DNA of 37,168 bases from Candidatus Gastranaerophilales bacterium (GTDB lineage Bacteria > Cyanobacteriota > Vampirovibrionia > Gastranaerophilales > Gastranaerophilaceae), in NCBI GenBank assembly GCA_944323595.1, contig CALUTF010000017.1, forward strand, positions 1 to 37,168, read 5' to 3'. Positions 9,589-17,985 of this stretch are shown here, piece after piece. Within the stretch, counting starts at the first letter, position 1; every line of letters begins with the position of its first letter. The notes under the pieces were generated by a model. That model saw only the letters and a list, made by a program, of their open reading frames with translations, was not told where the DNA came from and ran no database searches. Made by a program: the position numbers and the translations under genes.

Positions 9589-10227
9589 TTAGTTTTTAAA
9601 AGAATCCATATATTCCTGCAATTCAATAAAAAATCTTGAAAGGTGAAATCCATCTGCCACCGCATGGTGAATATTGAATGATAGGGGTATTATAACTTTA
9701 TCATCAGCTTGTGTATATTTCCCCCAGGTCACAACCGGTGCAAGATATTTACCTTCATCAAACACATGGATATCAAAACTTTTGTAATGAATCCAGGGTA
9801 AACACGATACATTAAATACGTTTTTAGGTACATTCTTGAAATCAAATGCCCTGCAATCTTTATATTTTTCCAGAGTATTCATAAAGTTATTATGAAATGT
9901 AGCCAAATTCTCATTGTATTCTGTAAAAAGCAGTACACATTGCTCATCTTCTTTGTAAAAATGAGCAAAATAGGGATGTATAATGTCATAACACCCGACT
10001 TGATTTTCATCATTCCAGCCAAGTTTGAATTCTTCGTGGGAATTTATTATTTTGCTTACAGCCCACATAAAACCCGGATAAAATCTGTAATTATTCTTTT
10101 TTACGTAATCTAAAAAGCCTGTTATCTCAATATCACAGGTCATACTTATAACGTTACGTAAATTGTCGATATAATGTCGGAATATATTATATCGTTTCCA
10201 GTTGTTATCTTTTATTTCAAATTTCAT
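9589..10227 (-). CDS. Chloramphenicol acetyltransferase-like (type A CAT fold) enzyme
   Basis: A 212-aa protein collinear with classical CAT (about 215-220 aa), which O-acetylates chloramphenicol from acetyl-CoA as a homotrimer. The catalytic motif is complete: HHAVADGFH at 187-195, with His188 the general base, followed by the usual helix SRFFIELQEYMDS. Also typical are FYPGFMWAVSKIINSHEEF near residue 50 and PYFAHFYKEDEQ. AAGGAGGT lies 5 nt before the ATG, so unlike its GNAT neighbour this mRNA has a conventional leader. No mobile element flanks it. Whether it confers resistance or acts on another substrate is not decided by sequence, as divergent chromosomal CAT homologues are common. Confidence 0.85.
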   Translation of the reverse strand: MKFEIKDNNWKRYNIFRHYIDNLRNVISMTCDIEITGFLDYVKKNNYRFYPGFMWAVSKIINSHEEFKLGWNDENQVGCYDIIHPYFAHFYKEDEQCVLLFTEYNENLATFHNNFMNTLEKYKDCRAFDFKNVPKNVFNVSCLPWIHYKSFDIHVFDEGKYLAPVVTWGKYTQADDKVIIPLSFNIHHAVADGFHLSRFFIELQEYMDSFKN

Positions 10228-10362
10228 TTTAACCTCCTTAAATATTACTAGCTAAATATTTAAAGAGGTTTTTGCAATTCCAATTTTTGATGACTTTTGT
10301 GTTTTCATAATTTGATTATAACATATATGAGAAAAATACGTATTTCTGTTAGAATTATTAGT

Positions 10363-11478
10363 TTATCCCAGTTTTCTTTTAAAAGTGCGTCCTGCAAGGG
10401 TTAGAGTTATAGCTGCAATTATAATCAACGGAATAAGATTTGTTATAACGTCTTCTATACCCATACCTTTCAGGAAAATCCCGCGGGTTAAGACCATAAA
10501 GAAACGAACAGGGTTAAGCCACGTCAAATACTGCAAAGCAACGGGCATATCCTCAATAGGAGAAATAAATCCTGATAGAAGCACCGCGGGCATCATAAAT
10601 GTCATTGCTGATAAAATTGCCTGCTGCTGGGTATTACAAATTGCAGAAATATATAATCCTACGCCTACTATTGCAAGAAGCGAAATTAAAATCGCAATCA
10701 TAAATAAGAAAAAAGAACCGGCAAACGGTATGTGGAAAGATACAATTACAATACCTGTCATTACCATAGTTAAAGCCATTGCAATAATCAACGGAGGAAT
10801 AGATTTTCCTAAGAGGATTTCTAAAGATGATAGCGGGCTTACAATTAACTGGTCAAATGTTCCGAGTTCACGTTCTCTGGCGATTGATAATGCCGTTAAA
10901 ATTAAAGTTGTAACCAGTGACAACATGGCAACAATTACGGTTAAGATATACCACTTGTATTCAAGATTCGGGTTAAACCAGTTACGTACAGATGCATTTA
11001 TGCTTGCACCGCTTGTTTTTGGAGAAATTTCTGCTCCGTAGCCTGTGATTATTTGTGAGGCATAACCGGATGCAATTGAGGCTGAATTTGTCTGCCTGCC
11101 GTCTGCTATAACCTGAACGGAGGCAATATTTCCTGATTTAATGTCACGTGAAAAATTGTTATTTATCATTATTCCTATCTGGACTTTTTGAGTATCAAGT
11201 TTCTTTTTAAAATCTGCTTCATTATCAACGTAATAAAAATTTCTAAACCTCGGGGAGTTTTCAAATTTTGATAAAAGTTCTCTTGACTCAACGCTTTGTG
11301 AACGGTCAAGTGTAACCACATCAATATTTTGTACTTCCATTGTCGCCGCGTTTGAGAATATCAAAAGCTGTACTATTGGCAGTCCGATAATTATGCCTTT
11401 TGTTTTAGGATCGTTCCATATTGTTATAAATTCTTTTTTCATTAAAGCAAAAACTCTGCGGAAAAAATCTCTTATCAT
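10363..11478 (-). CDS. ABC-2 type efflux permease (YbhR-like), second subunit
   Basis: A 371-aa permease with the family layout: one N-terminal helix (about 27-46), a large extracytoplasmic domain to about residue 170, then five helices. The cytoplasmic motif SIARERELGTFDQLIVSPLSS is diagnostic of ABC-2 transporters of the YbhS/YbhR and drug-export type. It overlaps the preceding permease gene by 4 nt and is the last gene of the efflux operon. It would pair with the other permease and the double ATPase to export hydrophobic or cationic compounds. Confidence 0.92.
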   Translation of the reverse strand: MIRDFFRRVFALMKKEFITIWNDPKTKGIIIGLPIVQLLIFSNAATMEVQNIDVVTLDRSQSVESRELLSKFENSPRFRNFYYVDNEADFKKKLDTQKVQIGIMINNNFSRDIKSGNIASVQVIADGRQTNSASIASGYASQIITGYGAEISPKTSGASINASVRNWFNPNLEYKWYILTVIVAMLSLVTTLILTALSIARERELGTFDQLIVSPLSSLEILLGKSIPPLIIAMALTMVMTGIVIVSFHIPFAGSFFLFMIAILISLLAIVGVGLYISAICNTQQQAILSAMTFMMPAVLLSGFISPIEDMPVALQYLTWLNPVRFFMVLTRGIFLKGMGIEDVITNLIPLIIIAAITLTLAGRTFKRKLG

Positions 11479-12623
11479 TTTTTTACCTGCCTTTCCTCCG
11501 GCTGACGGGCGTGAACTTTTTCCAGTCTCATTGAAGTATTTTTGTAAACTGCAGCGAAAAACAGCAGACCTAAAATTGTTAAATAAATTGCATTTTCCAG
11601 TCTGATACTGTTAACACCGCCTGCCATAAACTCACTTTCAACAAATGAAACGTAGTATCTCGGCGGTAAAATTCTGGTCAGATGCTGGAAAAATACAGGC
11701 ATGGAATTTATCGGGAACATTAAGCCGGAAAGCATCAGAGCAGGCATAAATCCGACACTCATTGCCACCATACTTGCCAGAAACTGGTTTTTTAATACGG
11801 AAGAAACATTCAGTCCTATACCGAGTGATGTAAAAAGGAAAAGACCGCTTACTACCAGTAAAACAAGATAGCTTCCTCTAAAAGGTATTTGAAAAATTAC
11901 TACGCAGAGAAAAATATTAAATACCAGTGACAACATTCCTAAGATAAAATACGGTATGTATTTACCTAAGACTATATGGATTGTTTTGACAGATGTAGAA
12001 AGCATAGCTTCCATAGTACCGCGTTCCCATTCACGGGCGACCACAAGCGAGGTTAGCAGAATTCCTATTAACGTCATTGTAATAGCAATTGACCCCGGAA
12101 CAATAAAATAGTGGCTGTTCAAATCAGGATTGTACCAGGTGCGGATTTCGGCATTGATTACGGGCTGTTTGGCAGATGCTGAATATTTACTTGTTCCAAG
12201 CCAGTTATTGGCAATGGCAGTTGCATAACTTTGAACATAATTTGCGGTATTCACCTCCGAGCCGTCTGTAATAACAAGCAAATCTGCACTTTGACCTCTT
12301 GCAAGTTTTGTTGAAAAATCGTTCGGTATTATAACGGCTCCTTTAATTTTTGAACGTATAATTGCATTTTCAATATCTTTTATATTGTCAAAATAAATAG
12401 AGTTCACATATTTGCTGTGTCCGAAAGATTTTACAAGCGTCGCGACCTCCGGATTCGGGTCATCGTTTTTAATCCCCATGGTTACTCTTACGGAATCCAG
12501 GTTTATGCCGTACATGTAAATCATAATTGAGATAAACGGCAGTACAAACGCGATTATTATACTGCTTGGATCGCGGAGAATTTGTTTTATTTCCTTTTTT
12601 ATGAGTGCTAAAAGTATTTTCAT
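11475..12623 (-). CDS. ABC-2 type efflux permease (YbhS-like), first subunit
   Basis: A 382-aa paralogue of the next gene, with the same plan: N-terminal helix (about 22-42, preceded by KKEIKQILRDPSS), extracytoplasmic domain, and five C-terminal helices. The motif VVAREWERGTMEAMLSTSV corresponds to the coupling region that contacts the ATPase. The C-terminus is highly basic (KVHARQPEERQVKK). Start and stop overlap both neighbours by 4 nt, implying translational coupling and equal dosage of the two permeases. Confidence 0.92.
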   Translation of the reverse strand: MKILLALIKKEIKQILRDPSSIIIAFVLPFISIMIYMYGINLDSVRVTMGIKNDDPNPEVATLVKSFGHSKYVNSIYFDNIKDIENAIIRSKIKGAVIIPNDFSTKLARGQSADLLVITDGSEVNTANYVQSYATAIANNWLGTSKYSASAKQPVINAEIRTWYNPDLNSHYFIVPGSIAITMTLIGILLTSLVVAREWERGTMEAMLSTSVKTIHIVLGKYIPYFILGMLSLVFNIFLCVVIFQIPFRGSYLVLLVVSGLFLFTSLGIGLNVSSVLKNQFLASMVAMSVGFMPALMLSGLMFPINSMPVFFQHLTRILPPRYYVSFVESEFMAGGVNSIRLENAIYLTILGLLFFAAVYKNTSMRLEKVHARQPEERQVKK

Positions 12624-14155
12624 TCTTTTTCACTCTCCTTTATCAGTGTGATGAATGTTTCTTCCATGGTCGGAAGTTCTCCCTCGCCATTTGCTGGAGA
12701 GGACTGGGGTGATGGGTTAATTAACCTCAATGCCTTGCGTTTTAATTCATCCGGCGTACCCAGAGCTATTGTTTCTCCGTGATAGAAAAGGCTTATTCTG
12801 TCGCAGTATTCCGCTTCATCCATAAAGTGTGTTGTAACAAGAATGGTTACTCCTTTTTTAGCAAGAGATGTAATATGGTTCCAGAAATCACGGCGGGTAA
12901 GAACATCAACTCCGGATGTAGGTTCATCAAGAAATAAAACCGGCGGATTATGTATAAGAGCACATGCCATTGAAAGCCGCTGTTTTAACCCGAGAGGAAG
13001 TTCTTCACTTTTCTGGTTTTCATAATCTTTTAGACCGAAGACATTAATAATTTCCTCAACTCTTGTGCTGCGGTTTTTAAATTTTATGCCGTAAGCAGAT
13101 GCAAAAAATTCAAGGTTTTCTCTGACTGTCAGGCTTCCGTACAGAGAAAATTTTTGTGCCATATAACCTAAATTTGAGCGGGCTTTTTCAGGGTCTTTTG
13201 TAATATCAATACCCATAATTCTTGCGGTTCCGTTTGTAGGTTTTGCCAGTCCGCACATCATCTTAAATGATGTTGATTTGCCGGCGCCGTTAGGCCCGAG
13301 CAAACCAAAGATTTCACCTTTTTTAATGCAGAAAGAATTATTTTTTACTGCGTAAAAATTTCCGTATTTTTTTTCTAAATGGTCAGCTTCTACAGTCAAC
13401 TCAATTTCAGGCGCTTTGTAATTATAATTTTTAGCAATGAGGGATTCTTCTTTTTTATATCCGCCCATAAGCTCAATAACTTTTTCTTCAAACTCTTGCG
13501 GCGTGGCAGCCAGAGCATGCGGTTTACCTTCATAAATCACTTTCCCTTTATCAATAACAACTGCAGTATCAAAACTGTGTGCTTCGTCTAAATACGCAGT
13601 TGACCATAAAACTGTTGTTTCGGGATTAATCATCTCCCGTACCATTTTCATTAAATCTCTGCGGGAAATAGGATCAACTCCGACAGACGGTTCGTCAAGC
13701 AATAAAAATTCCGGATTACCTAGAAGCGTACAGGCTAAACCCAATTTTTGTTTCATTCCGCCCGACAATGCTCCTGCAAGGCGCTCTTGAAATGGTGCAA
13801 GAGTTGTAAATTCAAGCATTTTATCAAAATCATGCGGAACAGCCTTTAAATCTGCATAAAGTCTTAAATTTTCGATAACAGTTAAATCTTCATACAACCC
13901 GAATTTTTGCGGCATATATCCGATAAGAGGAGTTAATTTGTCTTTTTGAGTCACAGGATTGAATCCGAGAGTTGAAATCTCTCCTTTATCCGGAATTAAA
14001 AGCCCTATGATTGTTCTTAAAAGAGTGGTTTTCCCTGCACCGTCCGCGCCTATTAACCCTGTAATTTTACCTTTTTCAATGTTTAGAGAAAGGTTATCAA
14101 GAGCAGTGATTTTACCGAAAGTTTTTGTCAGGTTTTTTATTTCTACTGTATTCAC
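12620..14155 (-). CDS. Double ABC ATPase of the efflux pump (YbhF-like)
   Basis: A 511-aa protein with two nucleotide-binding domains in tandem. NBD1 has Walker A GADGAGKTT (about 36-44), signature LSGGMKQKL and Walker B FLLLDEPSVGVD. NBD2 has GPNGAGKST (about 287-295), the modified signature LPLGLKQRL usual for this family, and LFLDEPTSGVD. The start is GTG at 14155, 3 nt after the adaptor's stop. Residues 480-495 (NPSPQSSPANGEGELP) are an in-frame insert from a dispersed palindromic repeat, placed in the linker before the conserved tail TMEETFITLI. It lies outside both catalytic domains, so function is probably kept. Confidence 0.95.
   Translation of the reverse strand: MNTVEIKNLTKTFGKITALDNLSLNIEKGKITGLIGADGAGKTTLLRTIIGLLIPDKGEISTLGFNPVTQKDKLTPLIGYMPQKFGLYEDLTVIENLRLYADLKAVPHDFDKMLEFTTLAPFQERLAGALSGGMKQKLGLACTLLGNPEFLLLDEPSVGVDPISRRDLMKMVREMINPETTVLWSTAYLDEAHSFDTAVVIDKGKVIYEGKPHALAATPQEFEEKVIELMGGYKKEESLIAKNYNYKAPEIELTVEADHLEKKYGNFYAVKNNSFCIKKGEIFGLLGPNGAGKSTSFKMMCGLAKPTNGTARIMGIDITKDPEKARSNLGYMAQKFSLYGSLTVRENLEFFASAYGIKFKNRSTRVEEIINVFGLKDYENQKSEELPLGLKQRLSMACALIHNPPVLFLDEPTSGVDVLTRRDFWNHITSLAKKGVTILVTTHFMDEAEYCDRISLFYHGETIALGTPDELKRKALRLINPSPQSSPANGEGELPTMEETFITLIKESEKE
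12671..12718 (-). repeat. Palindromic repeat inserted in frame in the ABC ATPase gene
   Basis: The minus strand reads CCATCACCCCAGTCCTCTCC, loop, then a GGCGAGGGAG arm, forming CCTC.CCA/TGG.GAGG. It matches 18 of 20 positions of the left half of the element in the tandem array at 31233 and later (CCTCACCCTAGCCCTCTCC). It encodes residues 480-495 of the ATPase. Confidence 0.65.
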
Positions 14156-14158
14156 CCC

Positions 14159-15010
14159 TTACCCCTCACCGGCTAAATCGACCTTTATCGTTACAGGCAT
14201 ACCCTGACGCAAATATTCATCTATGTCATAAATATAAACTCTTATGCGGTAAACCAGATTTGTTCTGATATCTGTTGATTGAACTGTTTTAGGTGTAAAT
14301 TCTGCAACCGGCGAAATATATCCAATCTGACCTTTGTATTCTCTTTTTTTGCCAGTTTCCGGATCTACAGTATCAGTATATACATTTACCCCCTGACCGT
14401 ATTTGATGTTTCCTAAATCGGTTTCGTTTACATAAGCCCTTACCCAGACCGGTTTTGTTTTTGCCATAGTGTAAACCGGCTGGCCTTTGGAAACATTTGC
14501 ACCCGGCTCCTGAACCCGTATCATTATGATGCCTTCTTCCGGAGCATAAACTTTTGTATAATCAAGCTGATTTTTTGCAAAGTTTTTCTGTGCAACTGCT
14601 GCATCATAATCAGCTTTTGTTCTGTTTTTTGTGTTTAAAAGGGTGTCATAATCCTGTTTGGAAATTGTGTTATCGTTAACCAGCGGTGCCTGACGTTCAA
14701 ATTTAGATTCGGCATCAGATTTCAGCGCAAGAGTCCTTTCAACATCCGCCTCCGCTTTTTCCAGATTTGAGACATAATCTTTATCGTCTAATACGGCAAG
14801 CAATTCGCCTTGCTTTACTGTATCCCCCTCTTCTTTGAGTAATTTTTCTATTTTACCTGCGACCTGAAAACTCAAATCGACCTGACGGATTTCAATATTG
14901 CCGTAGAGTGTTAGTTCATTGTCAACCTTACGGTTTTTGAAATATAAAAATACTAGAGTTCCGCAAACGATTAAAATTAATAATATCAAAACTATTGCTT
15001 TTTTCTTCAT
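14159..15010 (-). CDS. HlyD/YbhG-like membrane fusion (adaptor) protein
   Basis: A 283-aa periplasmic adaptor linking the inner-membrane ABC pump to the outer-membrane channel. An N-terminal anchor helix (KKKAIVLILLILIVCGTLVFL) is followed by a biotinyl-lipoyl half (GNIEIRQVDLSFQVAGKIEK... EGDTVKQGELLAVLD), a coiled-coil hairpin at about 80-150 rich in Ala, Lys, Asp and Glu, the second lipoyl half (YAPEEGIIMIRVQEPGANV) and a beta-barrel domain. It is shorter than AcrA-type adaptors but normal for YbhG. The ATG overlaps the TolC gene's stop (ATGA) and has GGAGGT 5 nt upstream. Confidence 0.93.
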   Translation of the reverse strand: MKKKAIVLILLILIVCGTLVFLYFKNRKVDNELTLYGNIEIRQVDLSFQVAGKIEKLLKEEGDTVKQGELLAVLDDKDYVSNLEKAEADVERTLALKSDAESKFERQAPLVNDNTISKQDYDTLLNTKNRTKADYDAAVAQKNFAKNQLDYTKVYAPEEGIIMIRVQEPGANVSKGQPVYTMAKTKPVWVRAYVNETDLGNIKYGQGVNVYTDTVDPETGKKREYKGQIGYISPVAEFTPKTVQSTDIRTNLVYRIRVYIYDIDEYLRQGMPVTIKVDLAGEG

Positions 15011-16323
15011 AGTTGACCTCCAACGGCTTTATATAATGTGAAATAATTTACTATTCTCTGTGTTTTTGCCTGTGCATAATTTGTTTGTGAATTTATAAGT
15101 TTATTTTCTTCCAGCAAATATTCAGGTTCTGAAATTACACCGCGGCTAAGTTTTTTTTCTGTATTTTGAAAATTTTGTGTTTCATAATTAAGCTCTGCTT
15201 TTGTGTTATCTTCCACTTTACGGTCGTGTTTGATTATACACAGGGCTGTATTAACTTCTTTTACTGCTTCTAAATTCGTCTGGTTGTAATCTTCAAAAAG
15301 TTCTTCATACTTTGCTTTTTGAATTTTTAAAGTGGCAACTTTCATGCCGCCTTTAAAAATATCCTGCGTTGCACCCGCTAATATTGCAGCAAGTGAAGAT
15401 TCCCACGAGAAAAATGTTCCCGGAGCTATTGTATTGAATGCCCATATTCCGACAATATTAAATCTCGGGAAAAATTCTTTTTTAGCAACTCTTACATCAA
15501 TTTTAGCCTTTTCAAGATTTGCTTCTGCCATTTTTACATCAGGGCGTGAGAAAATTATATCCGAACTTATTTCATCAGGAATTTTTCCGGAATATTCAAA
15601 ATTATCTAAATCTCCGACTTTCATATCCGCAATATTTGAGGAGGTTTTTCCTGTGAGAACAGCCAGCTGCATCATTGCCGTTTCACGTTCCTTTTGTAAG
15701 TTTTCAAGGGTACTTCTGCTGGTTTCAACAATTTTTTTTGCATTATTTAATTCTGTTGAATTTATTACTCCGCGTTCAAATTTTTTATTACTTTTATTTA
15801 GAATTTCTTCCTGATTTTGCAAAATTTTCGATTGTTTTTCAATCAGGTCGTCATACTGCAAAATGTTTGTATAAACTGTCGCCACATCGCTCAATAAGGC
15901 AAGGTAAACAGCTTTTTCATTGAATTTTGAAGCTTCATAACTTTTCTTTATTGCCTTTGTTTTGTCACGATTTTTCAAAAGAAAATCTGCCTCATAACTT
16001 GCAATAAAAGGCAGTATAAAGGCATTATCTTTCAATTGAAAATTATCTAATTCAGGGACTTTTACGCCCAGATAATTTGCGCTGACACTCAATGACGGTA
16101 GTTCTCTGCCAAGAGAATATTTTGTCTGCTGCCTGTATTGTTCAACAACATGTCCTGCTTTTTTCAATTCGTGATTGTTGTTTAAAGCTTCCTGAATATA
16201 GCAGTTCAAATACTCATCGTTGAACCTCGTAAAGAAATCAATGTTCAATTCCTGCACATCGACAGCAAAACAGCTTTGAGCCATAAACAATAAACTAAAT
16301 ACAAGGAGGAATTTTTTAATCAT
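15007..16323 (-). CDS. TolC family outer-membrane efflux channel
   Basis: A 438-aa protein with a cleavable signal peptide (MIKKFLLVFSLLFMAQSCFA, cut before VDV) and two OEP repeats of alpha-helical barrel segments, e.g. YIQEALNNNHELKKAGHVV in the first half and SRPDVKMAEANLEKAKIDV in the second. The RPDVKxAExxL motif is a family hallmark. It gives this operon its own channel and shows that the cell has an outer membrane. It overlaps the regulator gene by 8 nt and the adaptor gene by 4 nt. Confidence 0.95.
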   Translation of the reverse strand: MIKKFLLVFSLLFMAQSCFAVDVQELNIDFFTRFNDEYLNCYIQEALNNNHELKKAGHVVEQYRQQTKYSLGRELPSLSVSANYLGVKVPELDNFQLKDNAFILPFIASYEADFLLKNRDKTKAIKKSYEASKFNEKAVYLALLSDVATVYTNILQYDDLIEKQSKILQNQEEILNKSNKKFERGVINSTELNNAKKIVETSRSTLENLQKERETAMMQLAVLTGKTSSNIADMKVGDLDNFEYSGKIPDEISSDIIFSRPDVKMAEANLEKAKIDVRVAKKEFFPRFNIVGIWAFNTIAPGTFFSWESSLAAILAGATQDIFKGGMKVATLKIQKAKYEELFEDYNQTNLEAVKEVNTALCIIKHDRKVEDNTKAELNYETQNFQNTEKKLSRGVISEPEYLLEENKLINSQTNYAQAKTQRIVNYFTLYKAVGGQL

Positions 16324-16957
16324 TTTTACCCCTGCCCCCTTCTTTTAAAATTGCATTAATATATAGTTTCACATTTTCTTTTATGATTTTGATATCTTCC
16401 TCGCAGAAGTCTGTCTGCCCGAGCGGTCTAAGTGAAAATGCCGGTAAAATCCGCGGAGAATTCACCTGTGAAAGCATAAAAAGCGTTTTAAATATAACAA
16501 GCCTGTCATTGACATCTTTATTTAAAATTCTGGCAACTACGCTTCTCATATAATCCAGTACCGGTGATTTAACTATAAAATCAAGTTTTTGCTGTTCTTT
16601 CAAAAGTATAACTATCAAATCTGACGATACATTTGTATAGAAAAAATTGACAAGCCTGTCTGATATAGTTATTAATAAATCTACACATTCTTTTGTGCTC
16701 ATATTTTGAGGATTTCTGTTTAAATCGAGAAAACTTTTGGAATATTCGATTTGTTTCTCTATTAAATCCTCAATAATCCCGTTATAAAGTTCCTGTTTAC
16801 CTCCCCAGTAATATGAAATCATGCAAAGATTAACGTCAGCCAACTTGCAAATTTCTCTGATACTTGCGCCGTCAAATCCTTTTTGTGCAAAGAGTTTAGT
16901 AGCAGCTTCTAAAATTCTTGATTTTGAATTTTCATCCTTTTTTGTATCAGTGTTCAT
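16316..16957 (-). CDS. TetR family repressor of the efflux operon (CecR-like)
   Basis: A 213-aa regulator. The N-terminal helix-turn-helix is canonical: SRILEAATKLFAQKGFDGAS then IREICKLADVNLCMISYYWG. The rest is an all-helical ligand and dimer domain with a CecR/YbiH-like layout. As first gene of the pump operon it should repress its own transcription until an exported substrate binds. An upstream in-frame ATG (16993) is rejected as start because a promoter and palindromic operator lie between it and the ATG at 16957, and the -10 box sits 7 nt before that ATG. The arrangement matches E. coli cecR-ybhGFSR, with a tolC homologue added. Confidence 0.93.
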   Translation of the reverse strand: MNTDTKKDENSKSRILEAATKLFAQKGFDGASIREICKLADVNLCMISYYWGGKQELYNGIIEDLIEKQIEYSKSFLDLNRNPQNMSTKECVDLLITISDRLVNFFYTNVSSDLIVILLKEQQKLDFIVKSPVLDYMRSVVARILNKDVNDRLVIFKTLFMLSQVNSPRILPAFSLRPLGQTDFCEEDIKIIKENVKLYINAILKEGGRGKND

Positions 16958-16964
16958 ATTTTTG

Positions 16965-16993
16965 ATTATAAAACAAACGTTTGATTTTATCAA
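16965..16993 (-). promoter_or_regulatory. Promoter and TetR operator of the efflux operon
   Basis: On the minus strand, TTGATA (16988-16993; 5/6), a 17-bp spacer, and TATAAT (16965-16970; 6/6). The spacer contains the perfect 10-bp palindrome CAAACGTTTG (16974-16983), which extends to an 18-bp imperfect palindrome (16970-16987). TetR binding there would block RNA polymerase. The ATG lies 7 nt after the -10, so the transcript is probably leaderless. Confidence 0.8.
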
Positions 16994-17161
16994 TAATTAT
17001 TTTTTAAACAATTTTATATAAATGAACAACATTTTATCCCAAGCAAATTTGAATTTTGTATGAAATTTGTACTTTATTTAATAATCATATAAAATATGGG
17101 TAAAAGTTATTATTAGTCTTTGACATGTATATTTTTTAATTTATTATTTCTTATGTCTAGA

Positions 17162-17881
17162 TTAAGAATTTAACCAATTCAGGCAGATTTTGGAGAAGTC
17201 GTGTTTAAAGTGCAGGAACAAATCTTCGGCGTGGCAGCCGTTTTGGTAGAATTTATATTTTTTGGGGCAGAGTGCTTTATTATACAATTCTTCCGTATGC
17301 CAGAAATGTACTGTAGGGTCTTTTCCTCCTGCAATAAATAGTGTCGGAGCTTTTATTCTTGTAACGACATCTATTGGCTTAATTTTTTCTTTAGGTATCG
17401 GGTATGGTCTAATTGATGCAAATCTTTCAAGTTCAAATTTTTTAAAAGTTTCTGCCCATGCTTCTTTTTTCCACATTTCGTTTTCAATTTTGCTAAAATC
17501 TGCAGGTGCTGATACTGCTATAACTTTATCAATAAATCTGCTTTTTGATGCGTAAATTAGTGATATCGCAGCACCCAGTGAAAATCCGGTAAGATAAATT
17601 TTCTTATAATGCTGTTTCCTTGCAAAGCGGACAACTGCATCCATATCCATAATTTCTACTGCTGTAAATGTATAAAATCCGCTACTTTTGCCGTGTCCGC
17701 GAAAATCAAAAGTTATAACATCAAAGTGTTTGGCAAAAAATTCGGAAATATCCGTAAAAGCATTTGAATCTTTTGTCATACACCAGCCGGGTGCGATAAT
17801 AACAACTTCTTTATGATGATTGTTATAATAATTAAGGGCTATTGTTGTTTTATCTTTTGTTTTAATCCTAAAATTTTCCAT
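17162..17881 (-). CDS. Alpha/beta hydrolase
   Basis: A 239-aa cytosolic serine hydrolase of the alpha/beta fold. The oxyanion region is PGWCMTKDSN with the FRGHGKS strand-loop at 60-66. The nucleophile is Ser101 in GFSLG, the acid is the Asp in FIAGGKDPTVHF, and the base is the His in NGCHAEDLF. Substrate unknown; carboxylesterase or thioesterase-like activity is possible. A TTG one codon upstream is also in frame, but AAGGA placed 5 nt before the ATG at 17881 supports that ATG. It is monocistronic; the HEAT-protein terminator lies just upstream. Confidence 0.88.
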   Translation of the reverse strand: MENFRIKTKDKTTIALNYYNNHHKEVVIIAPGWCMTKDSNAFTDISEFFAKHFDVITFDFRGHGKSSGFYTFTAVEIMDMDAVVRFARKQHYKKIYLTGFSLGAAISLIYASKSRFIDKVIAVSAPADFSKIENEMWKKEAWAETFKKFELERFASIRPYPIPKEKIKPIDVVTRIKAPTLFIAGGKDPTVHFWHTEELYNKALCPKKYKFYQNGCHAEDLFLHFKHDFSKICLNWLNS

Positions 17882-17914
17882 CAATATCCTTTTTATTTAT
17901 TCTTATAAGACTAA

Positions 17915-17947
17915 GAAAGCTTCCGCATTATATATACGAAAGCTTTC
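17915..17947 (-). terminator. Terminator after the HEAT-repeat gene
   Basis: Stem GAAAGCTT/AAGCTTTC with an inner CG/CG pair and an AT-rich loop. The minus-strand tail TTAGTCTTAT is only moderately U-rich. Confidence 0.6.
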
Positions 17948-17985
17948 CTATTATAACAATTTCGGGATTGCTATGTTTAAAATTT

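Noticed and set aside
10336-10347. AAATACGTATTT palindrome after the last efflux gene
   Set aside because: No loop and no U-run; not convincing as a terminator or binding site.
10385-11041. 218-aa plus-strand frame opposite the ABC permease
   Set aside because: Antisense shadow of a clear permease gene; no motif and no start signal.
16958-16993. N-terminal extension of the TetR protein
   Set aside because: It is translated from the promoter and operator; family alignment starts after the ATG at 16957.
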